A DNA stretch of 43,382 bases from Dehalococcoidia bacterium (GTDB lineage Bacteria; Chloroflexota; Dehalococcoidia; Lucifugimonadales; UBA3495): the NCBI GenBank assembly GCA_003523055.1, contig DPHC01000002.1, positions 31,150-74,531 on the forward strand, in the 5' to 3' direction. Positions 1-8,949 of the stretch are shown piece by piece (the first letter of the stretch is position 1; every line of letters starts with the position of its first letter). The position numbers and the translations under genes were made by a program. The notes under the pieces are model-generated. The model did no database searches. It had not been told where the DNA came from and saw only the letters and a program-made list of their open reading frames with translations.

Positions 1-7
1 ACTGTGA

Positions 8-1420
8 TTATATGCGAATCGGTGTCGTTTTCCAAAAATAACTGTTTATTCCATTCACCGAATTTATAATTCTAAACGTCATTTCTAAGGGCATGTCTAT
101 ACATATTTCCGATAAAATCCTGTCTGTCATTGTGCATAACATTCTCCCCCCGATGTCGAAGTTTATTGTTGCTAACACCAAAGGATTGTCTTTCGAAGAT
201 GCCAAATAATCCATGGAATAAGTAAATAATGTGGCTCTTTCGCTACTGTAATTTATGACACTATGACCAGAACTCTGTTTACAATTGACGCAAATTCGTT
301 GAATAGGATACTGTGCATAATTGCAACTTAGACAACGTCCACCGTGAAGTTTTGTATTTTTAGTTTCTTCCCTATGTAAAGCAGTGACGGAAGTTGGTGA
401 AGCATCTGGACGTTTTGAAGAATCTCCGATTTCCCACAAATTCTTCCATTTGGCATAATCTTCATAAGTGGGAACGTCTAATTTACTGTTTATGTAATCT
501 ATAAATTTAATTGATTGTTTGTGATAGGATTGAATTGCATGAGTGGTTTTGAAGAAGATCACATCGCTCCCATCTCCATAATTAGCTAAGCATATGATTT
601 CATCAGGATCTGCACAATTGTCCAAAGATTTACATAGTTCCATTATTGCCATCGATGTACCTGTATGTCCAACGGTGTCGTATAAAATTGAATCCATATT
701 ATGAGTTGGTATTTTGAGTTGATTGGCTAATTGGAAATTGTTTTTTGCATTCAAAGACGATATGGCAAAATGAGATATATTTTCTGGCGCAATTGAAGAT
801 TTAGCCAAACATTTATCAATACTAGTTTTTAAAGTGGCCTGGAGGCCTTGGTCAACTATGAACCGATCTTCCCATTGATTCACCATAGATTGGTAATAAC
901 CTCTCCAAGAGTCAATCATACTGCTAGTTTGACTATGCCGGCTTACTTCAGTTGCAATCACGTCTGTTTTACCTAACAATAATGCTGTTGCTCCGTCTCC
1001 AAATGAGTAATCCATTGAACTCTTTGCAGGAGCAATACGCATATCGGCCGTAATCACTAGCACGTTTTGATGAGTGCCTGCTGAAATTGAATCAAGAGCC
1101 ATCATTATAGCGGAAGAGCCAGATCTTAAGGATCCGGTGACATCAATAGTGAATGTGTCTTCAGGCAAATCTAGAGCAGAACATATTATAGAAGCAGATT
1201 GTTTTTCATGGTAAGGCGCTGATGTAGTTGCAAAAAACAATGCATCAATGTCGTTAGTATTGCGATTATTCAGGCATATTTTTCCGGCAGCGACTCCCAT
1301 AGTTATAGGGTCCTCGTCAAAGTTACCTGTGGCACGTTCCGACGAATTGTCCCATCCTATGGTATTTGGACACAATCTAAATTTCGGTATATAGGTCGCG
1401 TATGAAATTAATCCTTGCAT
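8..1420 (-). CDS. HMG-CoA synthase-like thiolase-superfamily protein fused to a C-terminal zinc-ribbon/OB-fold (DUF35) domain
   Basis: The 470-aa product has a thiolase-fold N-terminal part (about residues 1-300) resembling hydroxymethylglutaryl-CoA synthase. A GDGA motif lies at 141-144 and a GHTG motif (His252) sits where the family keeps its catalytic histidine. The nucleophilic cysteine of true HMG-CoA synthases is not seen: the matching stretch reads TGSLRS (95-100), which places Ser97 at that position. The C-terminal part has a four-cysteine zinc ribbon (C363, C366, C377, C380) followed by an OB-fold, the DUF35 architecture that binds acyl-CoA in thiolase complexes. A Claisen condensation is therefore doubtful; an acyl-CoA binding, aldolase-like or scaffold role is possible. 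It is transcribed divergently from the ctpA-type protease. There is no clear Shine-Dalgarno before the ATG. Family placement is firm, activity unknown. Confidence 0.8.
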   Translation of the reverse strand: MQGLISYATYIPKFRLCPNTIGWDNSSERATGNFDEDPITMGVAAGKICLNNRNTNDIDALFFATTSAPYHEKQSASIICSALDLPEDTFTIDVTGSLRSGSSAIMMALDSISAGTHQNVLVITADMRIAPAKSSMDYSFGDGATALLLGKTDVIATEVSRHSQTSSMIDSWRGYYQSMVNQWEDRFIVDQGLQATLKTSIDKCLAKSSIAPENISHFAISSLNAKNNFQLANQLKIPTHNMDSILYDTVGHTGTSMAIMELCKSLDNCADPDEIICLANYGDGSDVIFFKTTHAIQSYHKQSIKFIDYINSKLDVPTYEDYAKWKNLWEIGDSSKRPDASPTSVTALHREETKNTKLHGGRCLSCNYAQYPIQRICVNCKQSSGHSVINYSSERATLFTYSMDYLASSKDNPLVLATINFDIGGRMLCTMTDRILSEICIDMPLEMTFRIINSVNGINSYFWKTTPIRI

Positions 1421-1493
1421 TATCGAATGCTAGCAGGCACATTTCCAGCTGTCAACGCATTAATAAACGCTAGTTATTCGACACAACATTACG

Positions 1494-1499
1494 TATAAT
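1494..1499 (+). promoter_or_regulatory. Putative -10 box (TATAAT) for the ctpA-type gene
   Basis: A perfect TATAAT lies 28 bp upstream of the TTG start at 1528. The -35 region, 17-18 bp further up, matches poorly. It predicts a short leader of about 20 nt that includes the AGGAG ribosome-binding site. Confidence 0.5.
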
Positions 1500-1527
1500 T
1501 TAAGTTAATAAAAGCCAGGAGTATATT

Positions 1528-2715
1528 TTGGGTTTAACTTTTTCTCGTAACTTCTTTTTGTACGGATTTGCTTTTGCATTGCTTATAATCAGTTTAAATT
1601 GCAGAGTAACATCTCCTGCTGTTGAAGAATTCCAACCGCCGAAAGATCTACCCGAAGAATTCAGTAGGTTGACAGAAGTATGGTATATGCTAAAACGAGA
1701 ACATTTTGATCGGCAAAAACTGGACCCCAAAATATTAAGTGATGGAGCTATCAGAGGCATGTTGCTTGCTATGGAAGACCCATATGCTTCTTTTTTGACT
1801 GCGGATCAATTTTCCATTTCCTCACAAGATTATAAAGGATTTTTTGAAGGTATCGGAGCTCACGTAAGTATGAGAGACGGACTTGTCGTTATTATAGCTC
1901 CGATCCCGGGTTCTCCTGCTGAAAGTTCAGGAATACAACCAGGAGATATTATATTGGAGGTTAATGACATTTCCGCTCAAGGTATGACATTGTTAGAAGT
2001 TGTAAATTTGATTCGAGGACCTCGAGGCACAACAGTTTCCCTACTGATTTTACACACCGATGCTGATTCTCCGGAAATCATAGAAGTTGAACGGAATGTT
2101 ATAAAAATTGATTCAGTAACTATGAGAATGATGACTGGAGGAATCGGAGTATTAAACATTACTGAATTCAAAGAAAACACAGCCACGCAACTTGAACTAC
2201 AAATAGAATCTTTTAAAAATCAAGAAGGGAAAGGAATGATTATAGATTTAAGGAATAACCCTGGCGGTTTATTGAATTCTGTGGTTGATGTGGCGGATAT
2301 GTTTATAGATAACGAATTGCTGTTATATGAAATTGATGCTCGTGAAAATAGAAAAAACTGGCAAGCCAAGAAAGGAGGAATCGCACTTGATATTCCTTTA
2401 GTAGTATTGATTAATGAATACAGCGCTTCTGCTTCGGAAGTTTTGGTTGGAGCCTTAATGGATCATCAACGTGCATTGATCGTGGGAGAAACATCATTTG
2501 GAAAAGGAAGCGTCAACACTTTGAAAAAAATAAGTGATGGGTCCGGAATTTATTTTACTATCGCTAGATGGTACACTCCAAATGGAAATTTGATAGAAGG
2601 AAAAGGAGTAATTCCTGATGTCGTAATATCAGAAATGAAGGAACTCCAAGAAACCGAAGATGCTCTGGATGTCGCCTTGGATATTATGAAAAATCAGATT
2701 TTACTTACCAAATAG
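1528..2715 (+). CDS. ctpA: C-terminal processing protease, S41 family (CtpA-like)
   Basis: The 395-aa product is a periplasmic/extracytoplasmic tail-specific protease. An N-terminal hydrophobic segment (about 8-24) forms a signal peptide or anchor. A PDZ domain (about 100-180) precedes the S41 catalytic domain. The Ser-Lys dyad fits Ser301 in the SASASE motif and Lys326 in FGKGS, exactly 25 residues apart as in known CtpA enzymes. Start choice: the only well-placed start is TTG at 1528, preceded by AGGAG; no ATG precedes the signal sequence. A Cys (C25) after the hydrophobic stretch does not match a lipobox well. The stop is one base before the smpB ATG, so the two genes are probably co-transcribed and translationally coupled. 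Confidence 0.93.
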   Translation: MGLTFSRNFFLYGFAFALLIISLNCRVTSPAVEEFQPPKDLPEEFSRLTEVWYMLKREHFDRQKLDPKILSDGAIRGMLLAMEDPYASFLTADQFSISSQDYKGFFEGIGAHVSMRDGLVVIIAPIPGSPAESSGIQPGDIILEVNDISAQGMTLLEVVNLIRGPRGTTVSLLILHTDADSPEIIEVERNVIKIDSVTMRMMTGGIGVLNITEFKENTATQLELQIESFKNQEGKGMIIDLRNNPGGLLNSVVDVADMFIDNELLLYEIDARENRKNWQAKKGGIALDIPLVVLINEYSASASEVLVGALMDHQRALIVGETSFGKGSVNTLKKISDGSGIYFTIARWYTPNGNLIEGKGVIPDVVISEMKELQETEDALDVALDIMKNQILLTK

Positions 2716-2716
2716 C

Positions 2717-3202
2717 ATGGCTAAAAAGAAAATCGTCAAAAAACAACAAAAGGAAACTGCTATAGCAGTGAACCGTAGGGCCTTTTTTAACTATGAAATA
2801 TTAAAAAGATTTGAAGTTGGTATTATGTTAACTGGCACTGAAATCAAATCAGTCCGAGACAACAAAGTAGATTTGAGAGATGCTTATGCAAAAGATATTA
2901 AAGGCGAAATGTGGTTATTTAATTCTCATATTAGCACTTACGTAAACGCAACAATTAACAACCATGACCCTAAACGAGACCGTAAATTATTACTACATAA
3001 AGAACAAATTAATGAGTTATCATTAACCGTTTCTCGTAAAGGTTACACTTTAATTCCCCTGAAAATTTATTTCAAACGCAGTAGAGCTAAACTTGAACTT
3101 GGTTTAGCGACCGGAAAACGCCAATACGACAAACGGAGAGTACTTAAAGACAGAGAGATGGATAGAGAAGCTCAACGAGCTTTGAAAAGTTACGGAAATT
3201 AA
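2717..3202 (+). CDS. smpB: SsrA-binding protein SmpB
   Basis: The 161-aa product matches SmpB over its whole length. The N-terminal part has the diagnostic NRRAFFNYEIL and VGIMLTGTEIKSVR segments, then the beta-barrel core. The tail is basic (GKRQYDKRRVLKDREMDRE), which in the family enters the ribosomal A site. The protein delivers tmRNA to stalled ribosomes (trans-translation). The ATG begins one base after the protease stop codon and has no Shine-Dalgarno of its own, so translation is probably coupled. The ssrA gene often lies next to smpB, but I see no tmRNA in the flanks. The pairing with a tail-specific protease is sensible, because CtpA-type enzymes can degrade tagged proteins; that link is inference. 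Confidence 0.97.
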   Translation: MAKKKIVKKQQKETAIAVNRRAFFNYEILKRFEVGIMLTGTEIKSVRDNKVDLRDAYAKDIKGEMWLFNSHISTYVNATINNHDPKRDRKLLLHKEQINELSLTVSRKGYTLIPLKIYFKRSRAKLELGLATGKRQYDKRRVLKDREMDREAQRALKSYGN

Positions 3203-3222
3203 TACGAACAATAGGAGTTTGG

Positions 3223-3729
3223 ATGATTAGATCTTTAGGTGACAAAACCCCTAGAATTCATGAATCGGCCTGGGTGAGTGAATTTGCTTACGTTGTGGGA
3301 GATATAGAAATAGGGCAAAATTGTAGTGTCTGGCCAGGTGTAACTATACGGGCAGATGGCGACGAACCAATTAAAATTGGGAATAATGTTAATATCCAAG
3401 AAGGTTCAGTAGTGCATGGTGATGGTTTGGTTATTGAAGATTACGTTACTATAGGTCATTCGGTAGTTGTGCATGGTGACTTTATCGGAACAGGGTCTCT
3501 CCTAGGTAATAATTGTACATTTCTCACCAGTTCTACTATCGGTAAGGAGTGTATGATAGCCGCCAACGCTGTAGTTTTGGCGAACACAAATATACCAGAT
3601 AATTCCTTTGTAACAGGAATACCAGGAACTATAAAAGCACCAACCACTGAACAACAAATCGTACGTATGAGAAATACAGCAGAACATTTGGTTAAAAAAG
3701 CTGGGATATTTAAACAGAATGGTTTGTGA
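3223..3729 (+). CDS. Gamma-type carbonic anhydrase family protein (left-handed beta-helix)
   Basis: The 168-aa product consists of hexapeptide repeats forming a left-handed beta-helix and closes with a C-terminal helix. The three histidines that hold the metal in gamma-carbonic anhydrases are present: His65 (VVHGD), His79 (TIGHS) and His84 (VVHGD). The length and the NIQEGSVVHGD signature match the CamH/YrdA/PaaY group, whose members are trimeric Zn or Fe enzymes that hydrate CO2 or act on acyl-CoA esters; which applies here cannot be read from sequence. AGGAG lies 5 nt before the ATG. It is the third gene of the plus-strand run and abuts the convergent LLM oxidoreductase with no intergenic base. 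Confidence 0.9.
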   Translation: MIRSLGDKTPRIHESAWVSEFAYVVGDIEIGQNCSVWPGVTIRADGDEPIKIGNNVNIQEGSVVHGDGLVIEDYVTIGHSVVVHGDFIGTGSLLGNNCTFLTSSTIGKECMIAANAVVLANTNIPDNSFVTGIPGTIKAPTTEQQIVRMRNTAEHLVKKAGIFKQNGL

Positions 3730-4665
3730 TTACTTTATTGCAGCTGGCAGTACGTATTTAGCCAAATGCTCCATTACTTCTATCTGAGGTTCTAAACCGT
3801 CTACTTTGAAGTCATAAGTCAATTGGTCAATTCCTAATTCTTTGCATTTTAATACATCATTTACCACGTCTTCTGTAGTGCCAACGACTAAACCGCCAGT
3901 TGGGATGCCAGTTCCCCAATTTTTACCGGGAATGTCTGTAAAATGAAGCGTACGCTTTAGTGAAACTGTTATTTCTGATGGGTCTCGTCCGGCAATTTCG
4001 GCTTGTTCCTTTAAGTACGGTATGTTTTTGGCCACAAATTCTGGTGTTTGACGAGTGGTATGCCAGCAGTTACCATATTTTACAGTTCGGCGTAAAGCTC
4101 GACGTGTGTGCCCTCCAACCCATATTGGAATTCCGCCTGGTTGCACTGGTTTTGGATAGAATTGTATGCCATTTATTTGAAAGTTAGGACCATTGAATTC
4201 TGGATTTTCTTCTTCCCATAAACAACGGAATATTGCTAAGTATTCATCAGTGAGAGGACCTCGGTCTTTGTAAGCCACGTTCAAAGTGTCGAATTCTTTT
4301 TCTAACCATCCAACGCCTACTCCGCAAATCATTCTCCCTTCACTGAGGACATCCAAAGATGCAAACATTTTTGCCTGCACTATGGGATTTCTGTATGGCA
4401 ATATCAATACAGTGCTTCCGATTTTAATAGTCTTGGTTAAGGCTGATATAAATGCCAATAAAGTCATGGTTTCTAGGAATGGCTCATCAACAGGTCGTTG
4501 GAATCTTCCGTCTTCAGTGTACGGGTATTGGTCTGTTCCATCTGTAGGTAACAAAATGTGATCGCCGGCCATTATTGATTCAAAGCCTAATTTTTCAGCT
4601 GTTATTGCAAATGTTTTTATACCTTCGGGATCAGGTAATCTGGGGATACTCACTCCAATTTCCAT
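3730..4665 (-). CDS. LLM-class flavin/F420-dependent oxidoreductase
   Basis: The 311-aa product is a luciferase-like TIM barrel of the TIGR03619 (F420-type) kind. Typical signatures are GVSIPRL at the N-terminus, ESIMAGDHI, the STVLILPYRNPI strand, and GVGVGWLEKEFD with the PIWVGGHTRRAL loop. These enzymes use F420H2 or FMNH2 to reduce or oxygenate organic substrates; the cofactor and substrate cannot be read here. The ATG is preceded by AAGGAG at 7 nt. It follows the SDR gene by 50 nt on the same strand and is the last gene of the block that begins with purF. Its stop directly abuts the stop of the carbonic anhydrase gene on the other strand. Confidence 0.88.
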   Translation of the reverse strand: MEIGVSIPRLPDPEGIKTFAITAEKLGFESIMAGDHILLPTDGTDQYPYTEDGRFQRPVDEPFLETMTLLAFISALTKTIKIGSTVLILPYRNPIVQAKMFASLDVLSEGRMICGVGVGWLEKEFDTLNVAYKDRGPLTDEYLAIFRCLWEEENPEFNGPNFQINGIQFYPKPVQPGGIPIWVGGHTRRALRRTVKYGNCWHTTRQTPEFVAKNIPYLKEQAEIAGRDPSEITVSLKRTLHFTDIPGKNWGTGIPTGGLVVGTTEDVVNDVLKCKELGIDQLTYDFKVDGLEPQIEVMEHLAKYVLPAAIK

Positions 4666-4715
4666 CGTTTACTCCTTTTTCTCTAATATATATCTTTTTA
4701 TGTTGTTATTTTGGA

Positions 4716-5510
4716 TTAAATCATCGTGTATCCGCCACTTACACTCAATGTTTGCCCTGTTATGAAACTCGCTGCGTCTGATGCCAAAAATATTACAGCA
4801 TTCGCTACTTCTGGCGCAGTTCCCATTCGCCGAAGAATGTAACTTTTTTCAACTTTTTCCAAAACATCGTCCGTGAATATATCACGCATTTCGTTCCACA
4901 TACTTTCTTCGCTTATAGATTCTCCAGCAGGAGGGACTATAAGGCCTGGGCAGACAACGTTGGCTCGAATGCCGAATTTCCCGTTTTCTCGAGCGATGGA
5001 TTTACTAAGCGCAATCACTCCCCCTTTGCATGCCGAATAAACTGCCTCCCTGTATTCTCCCATTCTTCCGGCATCGGACGCTATGGATACTATGGATCCC
5101 GATTGCGATTGAATCATATTGGGTAATACCGCATTTATGCAATTAATGGGGCCCCATAAATTTACTTGTACTTCTTTTTCCCATTCATTTCGTTGTTTTT
5201 CCGTAAAAAGTTTGTCTATTGTCCATCCAACATTATTTATGAGAACATCTATGGCCCCAAATTCATTAATAGACTCTGCAACCATATGTTGAACTTGATC
5301 TGGGATGGTGATGTCCGTCGGAATTACTCTAACCTGTGCGTTTGGGAATAAAGATGTAATCTCTTTAGCAACTCGTTCTCCATCAGTTTGAACCAATTCT
5401 GCGATGGTTATTTTGGCAAGTTCTGCTCCAAATCCATGGGCGATAGCTCTCCCTATGTTAGAACCCCCTCCCGTTATAATTACATGTTTATTTAAAAGAT
5501 TTAAGTCCAT
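4716..5510 (-). CDS. Short-chain dehydrogenase/reductase (classical SDR)
   Basis: The 264-aa product has the classical SDR layout: nucleotide-binding TGGGSNIG at 13-20, the NNVG structural motif near 92, and catalytic Ser145, Tyr158 and Lys162 (YSACK). The C-terminus ends in SGGYTMI, as is usual for FabG-like members. The sequence resembles acyl-CoA or cyclic-alcohol dehydrogenases of the FabG/BadH type; the exact substrate is unknown. GAGG sits about 8 nt before the ATG. It lies 11 bp downstream of the glycosyltransferase gene on the same strand, so it probably belongs to the same transcript. The next gene down is the LLM oxidoreductase, giving two redox enzymes side by side. Confidence 0.9.
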   Translation of the reverse strand: MDLNLLNKHVIITGGGSNIGRAIAHGFGAELAKITIAELVQTDGERVAKEITSLFPNAQVRVIPTDITIPDQVQHMVAESINEFGAIDVLINNVGWTIDKLFTEKQRNEWEKEVQVNLWGPINCINAVLPNMIQSQSGSIVSIASDAGRMGEYREAVYSACKGGVIALSKSIARENGKFGIRANVVCPGLIVPPAGESISEESMWNEMRDIFTDDVLEKVEKSYILRRMGTAPEVANAVIFLASDAASFITGQTLSVSGGYTMI

Positions 5511-5521
5511 TGTGATGACCT

Positions 5522-6292
5522 CTATTTATAGATGTGATCGCCAACATGCTTTGACTCTTCCGGTTTTATGTAAGGTGGGGTTAATTGTGGCATCTTGGTA
5601 AATCTCAACCTGAGCAACCCTCTTATATCTTCCGTTGCCGTCTTAATGATGTTTACAGTACTATTCGTGTCTTCTATCCATGTGACTGGAATTTGTTTTA
5701 TTATGAAATTGTTATGATCTGCAATGATCAGCATTTCCGTATCCAAAAACCAGTTGTTGTTTTTTATTACAGGAAGCAGCAACTGGGCACTGTGTTTGGT
5801 CAAAGCTTTAAATCCACACTGGGCATCGCTAAAACTGCTTAAGAAAAATGATTTTATTAACAAATTGTAAAGAAATGAAATTAAAGTACGTTTGAATGAT
5901 CGAGTTGTTTGGGAGTTTTTGTGAAATCTGTTTCCGATTACTATGTGGGCTCCATTTTCAATGGCATTTAAGGTTGGTGGTAGTGCTGTTAGTTCAGTAG
6001 ACAAATCAGCATCCATGTACATAACTATGTCAGCAGTGCTATCCAGCCATGCAGTTTTGAGAGCTATTCCGCGGCCTTTACGTGGTATTTGTAAATATTC
6101 AACACCAGGGTGGCGTTGGCCCAACGCTTCAGAAACTGTTTTTGTGTTGTCTGTCGAGCCGTTGTCAGCTATAACAATTCTCCACGGGTTTGAAATATTT
6201 TTATTTACAAATTCTACTAATAGCAAAATACTTCTTGGGAGTACAGATTCTTCATTGTAAACGGGTATTACTATGTCAACGCTAGGTTTCAT
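5522..6292 (-). CDS. Family 2 glycosyltransferase, dolichyl-phosphate glucosyltransferase-like
   Basis: The 256-aa GT-A enzyme begins VDIVIPVYNEE and carries the DNGSTDNT loop, a DADLS metal-binding motif and the DAQCGFKAL motif typical of ALG5/DPM-like transferases that load sugar onto a polyprenyl phosphate. There are no clear membrane helices beyond one moderately hydrophobic stretch. I chose the ATG at 6292 because AAGGTGG lies just before it. A TTG at 6304 would add four residues and overlap the purH stop as TTGA. The gene follows purH by 8 nt and is probably co-transcribed. A role in a lipid-linked glycan is family knowledge; its place inside a purine operon has no obvious functional reason. 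Confidence 0.87.
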   Translation of the reverse strand: MKPSVDIVIPVYNEESVLPRSILLLVEFVNKNISNPWRIVIADNGSTDNTKTVSEALGQRHPGVEYLQIPRKGRGIALKTAWLDSTADIVMYMDADLSTELTALPPTLNAIENGAHIVIGNRFHKNSQTTRSFKRTLISFLYNLLIKSFFLSSFSDAQCGFKALTKHSAQLLLPVIKNNNWFLDTEMLIIADHNNFIIKQIPVTWIEDTNSTVNIIKTATEDIRGLLRLRFTKMPQLTPPYIKPEESKHVGDHIYK

Positions 6293-6300
6293 ATCCACCT

Positions 6301-7839
6301 TCAATGTTTAAAATGTCTAGTTTTTGTAAATACCATAGCTATGTTGTGTTGGTTAGCTGCATTTATGACTTCTTCGTCTCTAATTGATCCTCCGGGTTGG
6401 ATAATAGCGGTTATGCCGGCTTCAGATGCAAGTTCAATATTGTCTGGGAATGGAAAAAAAGCATCCGATGCGAGGACGCTGCCAGGAGCTTTTACTCCAG
6501 CTACTCGTTGAGAAAGATGGACACTTACTACTCTATTTGGTTGGCCTGCTCCCATACCAGTTAACGTTTTGTCTTTTGCAAAAACAATAGCATTGGATTT
6601 GATGTGTTTGGCAGCCTTCCATGCGAACATCAGATCTTCATATTCAGCATTATTAGGTTCTCGTCGGGTAACAGTTTGCCATTTTGTAGCATCTTCAATT
6701 AAAAAATCTTGGTTTTGGATTAAAAACCCCCCAGTTATTACTCTGTAGTCATAATTCTCTAGAGTATCAGTAATAGGTTGATGGTTCGCTACCAATATAC
6801 GGAGATTCCTCTTTTTTTGAAGAATTTCTAATGCACCGTCTTCATACCCGGGGGCCACCAGAACTTCATAGAAGATTTCATTCATGAGTTCCGCCATTTC
6901 TGTTGTTACAATGCTGTTGGTTCCTACAATACCGCCAAATGCTGAAGTAGCATCTCCTTCAAATGCCCGTTTGTATGCTTCAGACAGATTCTGATTTGTA
7001 CAAAGGCCACACGAATTGCCATGCTTTACGATAGACACAGTGGGTTCATGAAATTCATTAACCGTCTTCCATGCAGCATCTGCATCCATGATGTTATTGA
7101 ATGATAATTCTTTGCCGTGTATTTGTTTGGCTCCTGCCAATCCGGTACTTGCAGGATTGGTTATGGCATACAATCCGGCTTTTTGGTGCGGGTTTTCTCC
7201 ATATCTCAAATTTTCAATTTTACTCACGTTTAACGTGATGTCCTGTGGCAGAGTTTCAATGTCTTTGTCTTTAGTAGATAAATACAAATTAATTGTCCTA
7301 TCATATTCCGAGACATGTTTAAATGCTTTTGCAGCCAAGAACTTTCTATCTGTCAAATTAAGATCACTATTTAATAGCTTTGTTGCCACCCAGTCGTAAT
7401 CTTCTGGATCAACGATTACAGCTACTGATTTAAAATTCTTCGCAGCGGCCCGTATCATAGTAGGGCCTCCGATGTCGATGTTTTCGAGAGCTTCATCTAA
7501 AGAGCAATCTGGTTTATTGATAGTGTCTGAAAAAGGGTATAAATTTACAACTACTACATCTATTGGGTCGATTTTCATTTGTTTCAATTCTTCAAGATGA
7601 GCTGGCATATTTCTGTTTGCTAAAATACCTCCATGTATGTTTGGGTGAAGAGTTTTTACTCTGCCGTCTAACATCTCTGGGAATCCTGTGATTTCTGCCA
7701 CTTGTGTTACATCCAACTTGTTATCAATTAATGTTTTATATGTACCACCGGTACTGATTAATTGAGCCCCTCCGGCAAAGAGCCGAGTTCCTAGATTTTG
7801 GATTCCGGATTTATCAAATACACTCAGTAGTACTTTCAT
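6301..7839 (-). CDS. purH: Bifunctional AICAR formyltransferase / IMP cyclohydrolase
   Basis: The 512-aa product catalyses the last two steps of IMP synthesis. The N-terminal MGS-like cyclohydrolase domain (about 1-140) contains STGGTYKTL and KTLHPNIHGGILA. The C-terminal AICAR transformylase domain carries NLRYGENPHQKA (210-221) and the catalytic Lys272-His273 in KHGNSCG, a variant of the usual KHxNPCG. The length is normal. AGGTG precedes the ATG by 5 nt. The start is 18 nt downstream of purM and the stop 8 nt upstream of the glycosyltransferase, so this is the third pur gene of an operon. No purN lies between purM and purH, where it often sits. Confidence 0.97.
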   Translation of the reverse strand: MKVLLSVFDKSGIQNLGTRLFAGGAQLISTGGTYKTLIDNKLDVTQVAEITGFPEMLDGRVKTLHPNIHGGILANRNMPAHLEELKQMKIDPIDVVVVNLYPFSDTINKPDCSLDEALENIDIGGPTMIRAAAKNFKSVAVIVDPEDYDWVATKLLNSDLNLTDRKFLAAKAFKHVSEYDRTINLYLSTKDKDIETLPQDITLNVSKIENLRYGENPHQKAGLYAITNPASTGLAGAKQIHGKELSFNNIMDADAAWKTVNEFHEPTVSIVKHGNSCGLCTNQNLSEAYKRAFEGDATSAFGGIVGTNSIVTTEMAELMNEIFYEVLVAPGYEDGALEILQKKRNLRILVANHQPITDTLENYDYRVITGGFLIQNQDFLIEDATKWQTVTRREPNNAEYEDLMFAWKAAKHIKSNAIVFAKDKTLTGMGAGQPNRVVSVHLSQRVAGVKAPGSVLASDAFFPFPDNIELASEAGITAIIQPGGSIRDEEVINAANQHNIAMVFTKTRHFKH

Positions 7840-7857
7840 TTAGGCACCTGCAAAAAA

Positions 7858-8877
7858 TTATATTAGCTGGACTGTGTCCGCACTGGGACCAATTGTATCG
7901 GAGACATAGCCTATTTCTATAAGTGAAGGAATGTTTTCTTTGATTTGAGCAACAGATTCTTTGTCGGTTACCACTACCATTCCAATCCCCATATTGAACA
8001 CATTAAACATTTCTTTGGAAGATACTGATCCAATTCGTTGGACCATTTGGAAGATTTCCGGTACATCCCATGATGTTGTATTTATGATGGCTTGAGTTCC
8101 TGTTGGCATTATGGATTGTAATTTCCCTGGCAGCCCCCCACCGGTTATGTGCGCAAGTCCTTTTATCAAAGGATATGATGTTTTTAATTCATGGTAATAA
8201 CTTCTATGGGGTTTTAATAATTCTTCACCTAATGAGTGATTTAATTCTGGATAGTTTTTAAACAGTCCAGTAGGATTGTTATCAATAGAAAATACTCTTC
8301 TGACCAAACTGAATCCATTTGTGTGCAAGCCATTGGAGGGGATACCTAAAATGGTATCGCCAGGTTCAATAGAATCCCCTGTTATGATTTGATTCTCTTC
8401 GGCGCATCCTACTATAAAACCTGCTAAGTCGAATTCAGTTGACGTGTATACGCCAGGCATATTGGCTGTTTCTCCGCTGAGCATACTGCAATCCAATGAT
8501 TTGCATGCCCAGACCATACCCTTCATAAGAGATTCCAGCATGTGTGAATTGAATTCACTGAAAGCTATGTAATTCAAGAAGAATAGAGGAGTCGCTCCTT
8601 TACAAACAATGTCGTTTGCGTTCAAGACAACTAAATCCTTCCCTAAAGATTCATAATGACCCATGATAGCTGAAATCTTAAGTTTGGTTCCGACTCCATC
8701 AGTGCTAGCTACCAGCACAGGTGAATCGAATCCTGTTAACTTGTATAACCCTGCAAAACTTCCCTTGCTACCTAAGACATTTGGAGTGCTGGTTAAGTTT
8801 GCGAATGCTTTGAAAGTGTCTTTCATTGACTCCATTTGGGTCAAGTCTATTCCGGCAGAAGAGTAATTGTTTTCCAT
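7858..8877 (-). CDS. purM: Phosphoribosylformylglycinamidine cyclo-ligase (AIR synthetase)
   Basis: The 339-aa product closes the imidazole ring in purine synthesis using ATP. PurM signatures are clear: STDGVGTKLKIS in the ATP-binding N-terminal half, NDIVCKGATPLFFLNY, the SGETANMPG motif, and HITGGGLPGKL in the C-terminal half. The length is typical. It lies 72 nt downstream of purF and 18 nt upstream of purH on the same strand. The ATG has only a weak upstream purine run. No fusion or missing motif is seen. Confidence 0.97.
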   Translation of the reverse strand: MENNYSSAGIDLTQMESMKDTFKAFANLTSTPNVLGSKGSFAGLYKLTGFDSPVLVASTDGVGTKLKISAIMGHYESLGKDLVVLNANDIVCKGATPLFFLNYIAFSEFNSHMLESLMKGMVWACKSLDCSMLSGETANMPGVYTSTEFDLAGFIVGCAEENQIITGDSIEPGDTILGIPSNGLHTNGFSLVRRVFSIDNNPTGLFKNYPELNHSLGEELLKPHRSYYHELKTSYPLIKGLAHITGGGLPGKLQSIMPTGTQAIINTTSWDVPEIFQMVQRIGSVSSKEMFNVFNMGIGMVVVTDKESVAQIKENIPSLIEIGYVSDTIGPSADTVQLI

Positions 8878-8949
8878 CAGTTATTCTCTTGTGAGTGTTG
8901 ATTTCTTATTCTCATGTTAAACATCCATTTGTTATGAATACCAGGGAGA

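Noticed and set aside
3203..3222. tmRNA gene next to smpB
   Set aside because: The gap after smpB is only 20 bp and the gap before it one base, leaving no room.
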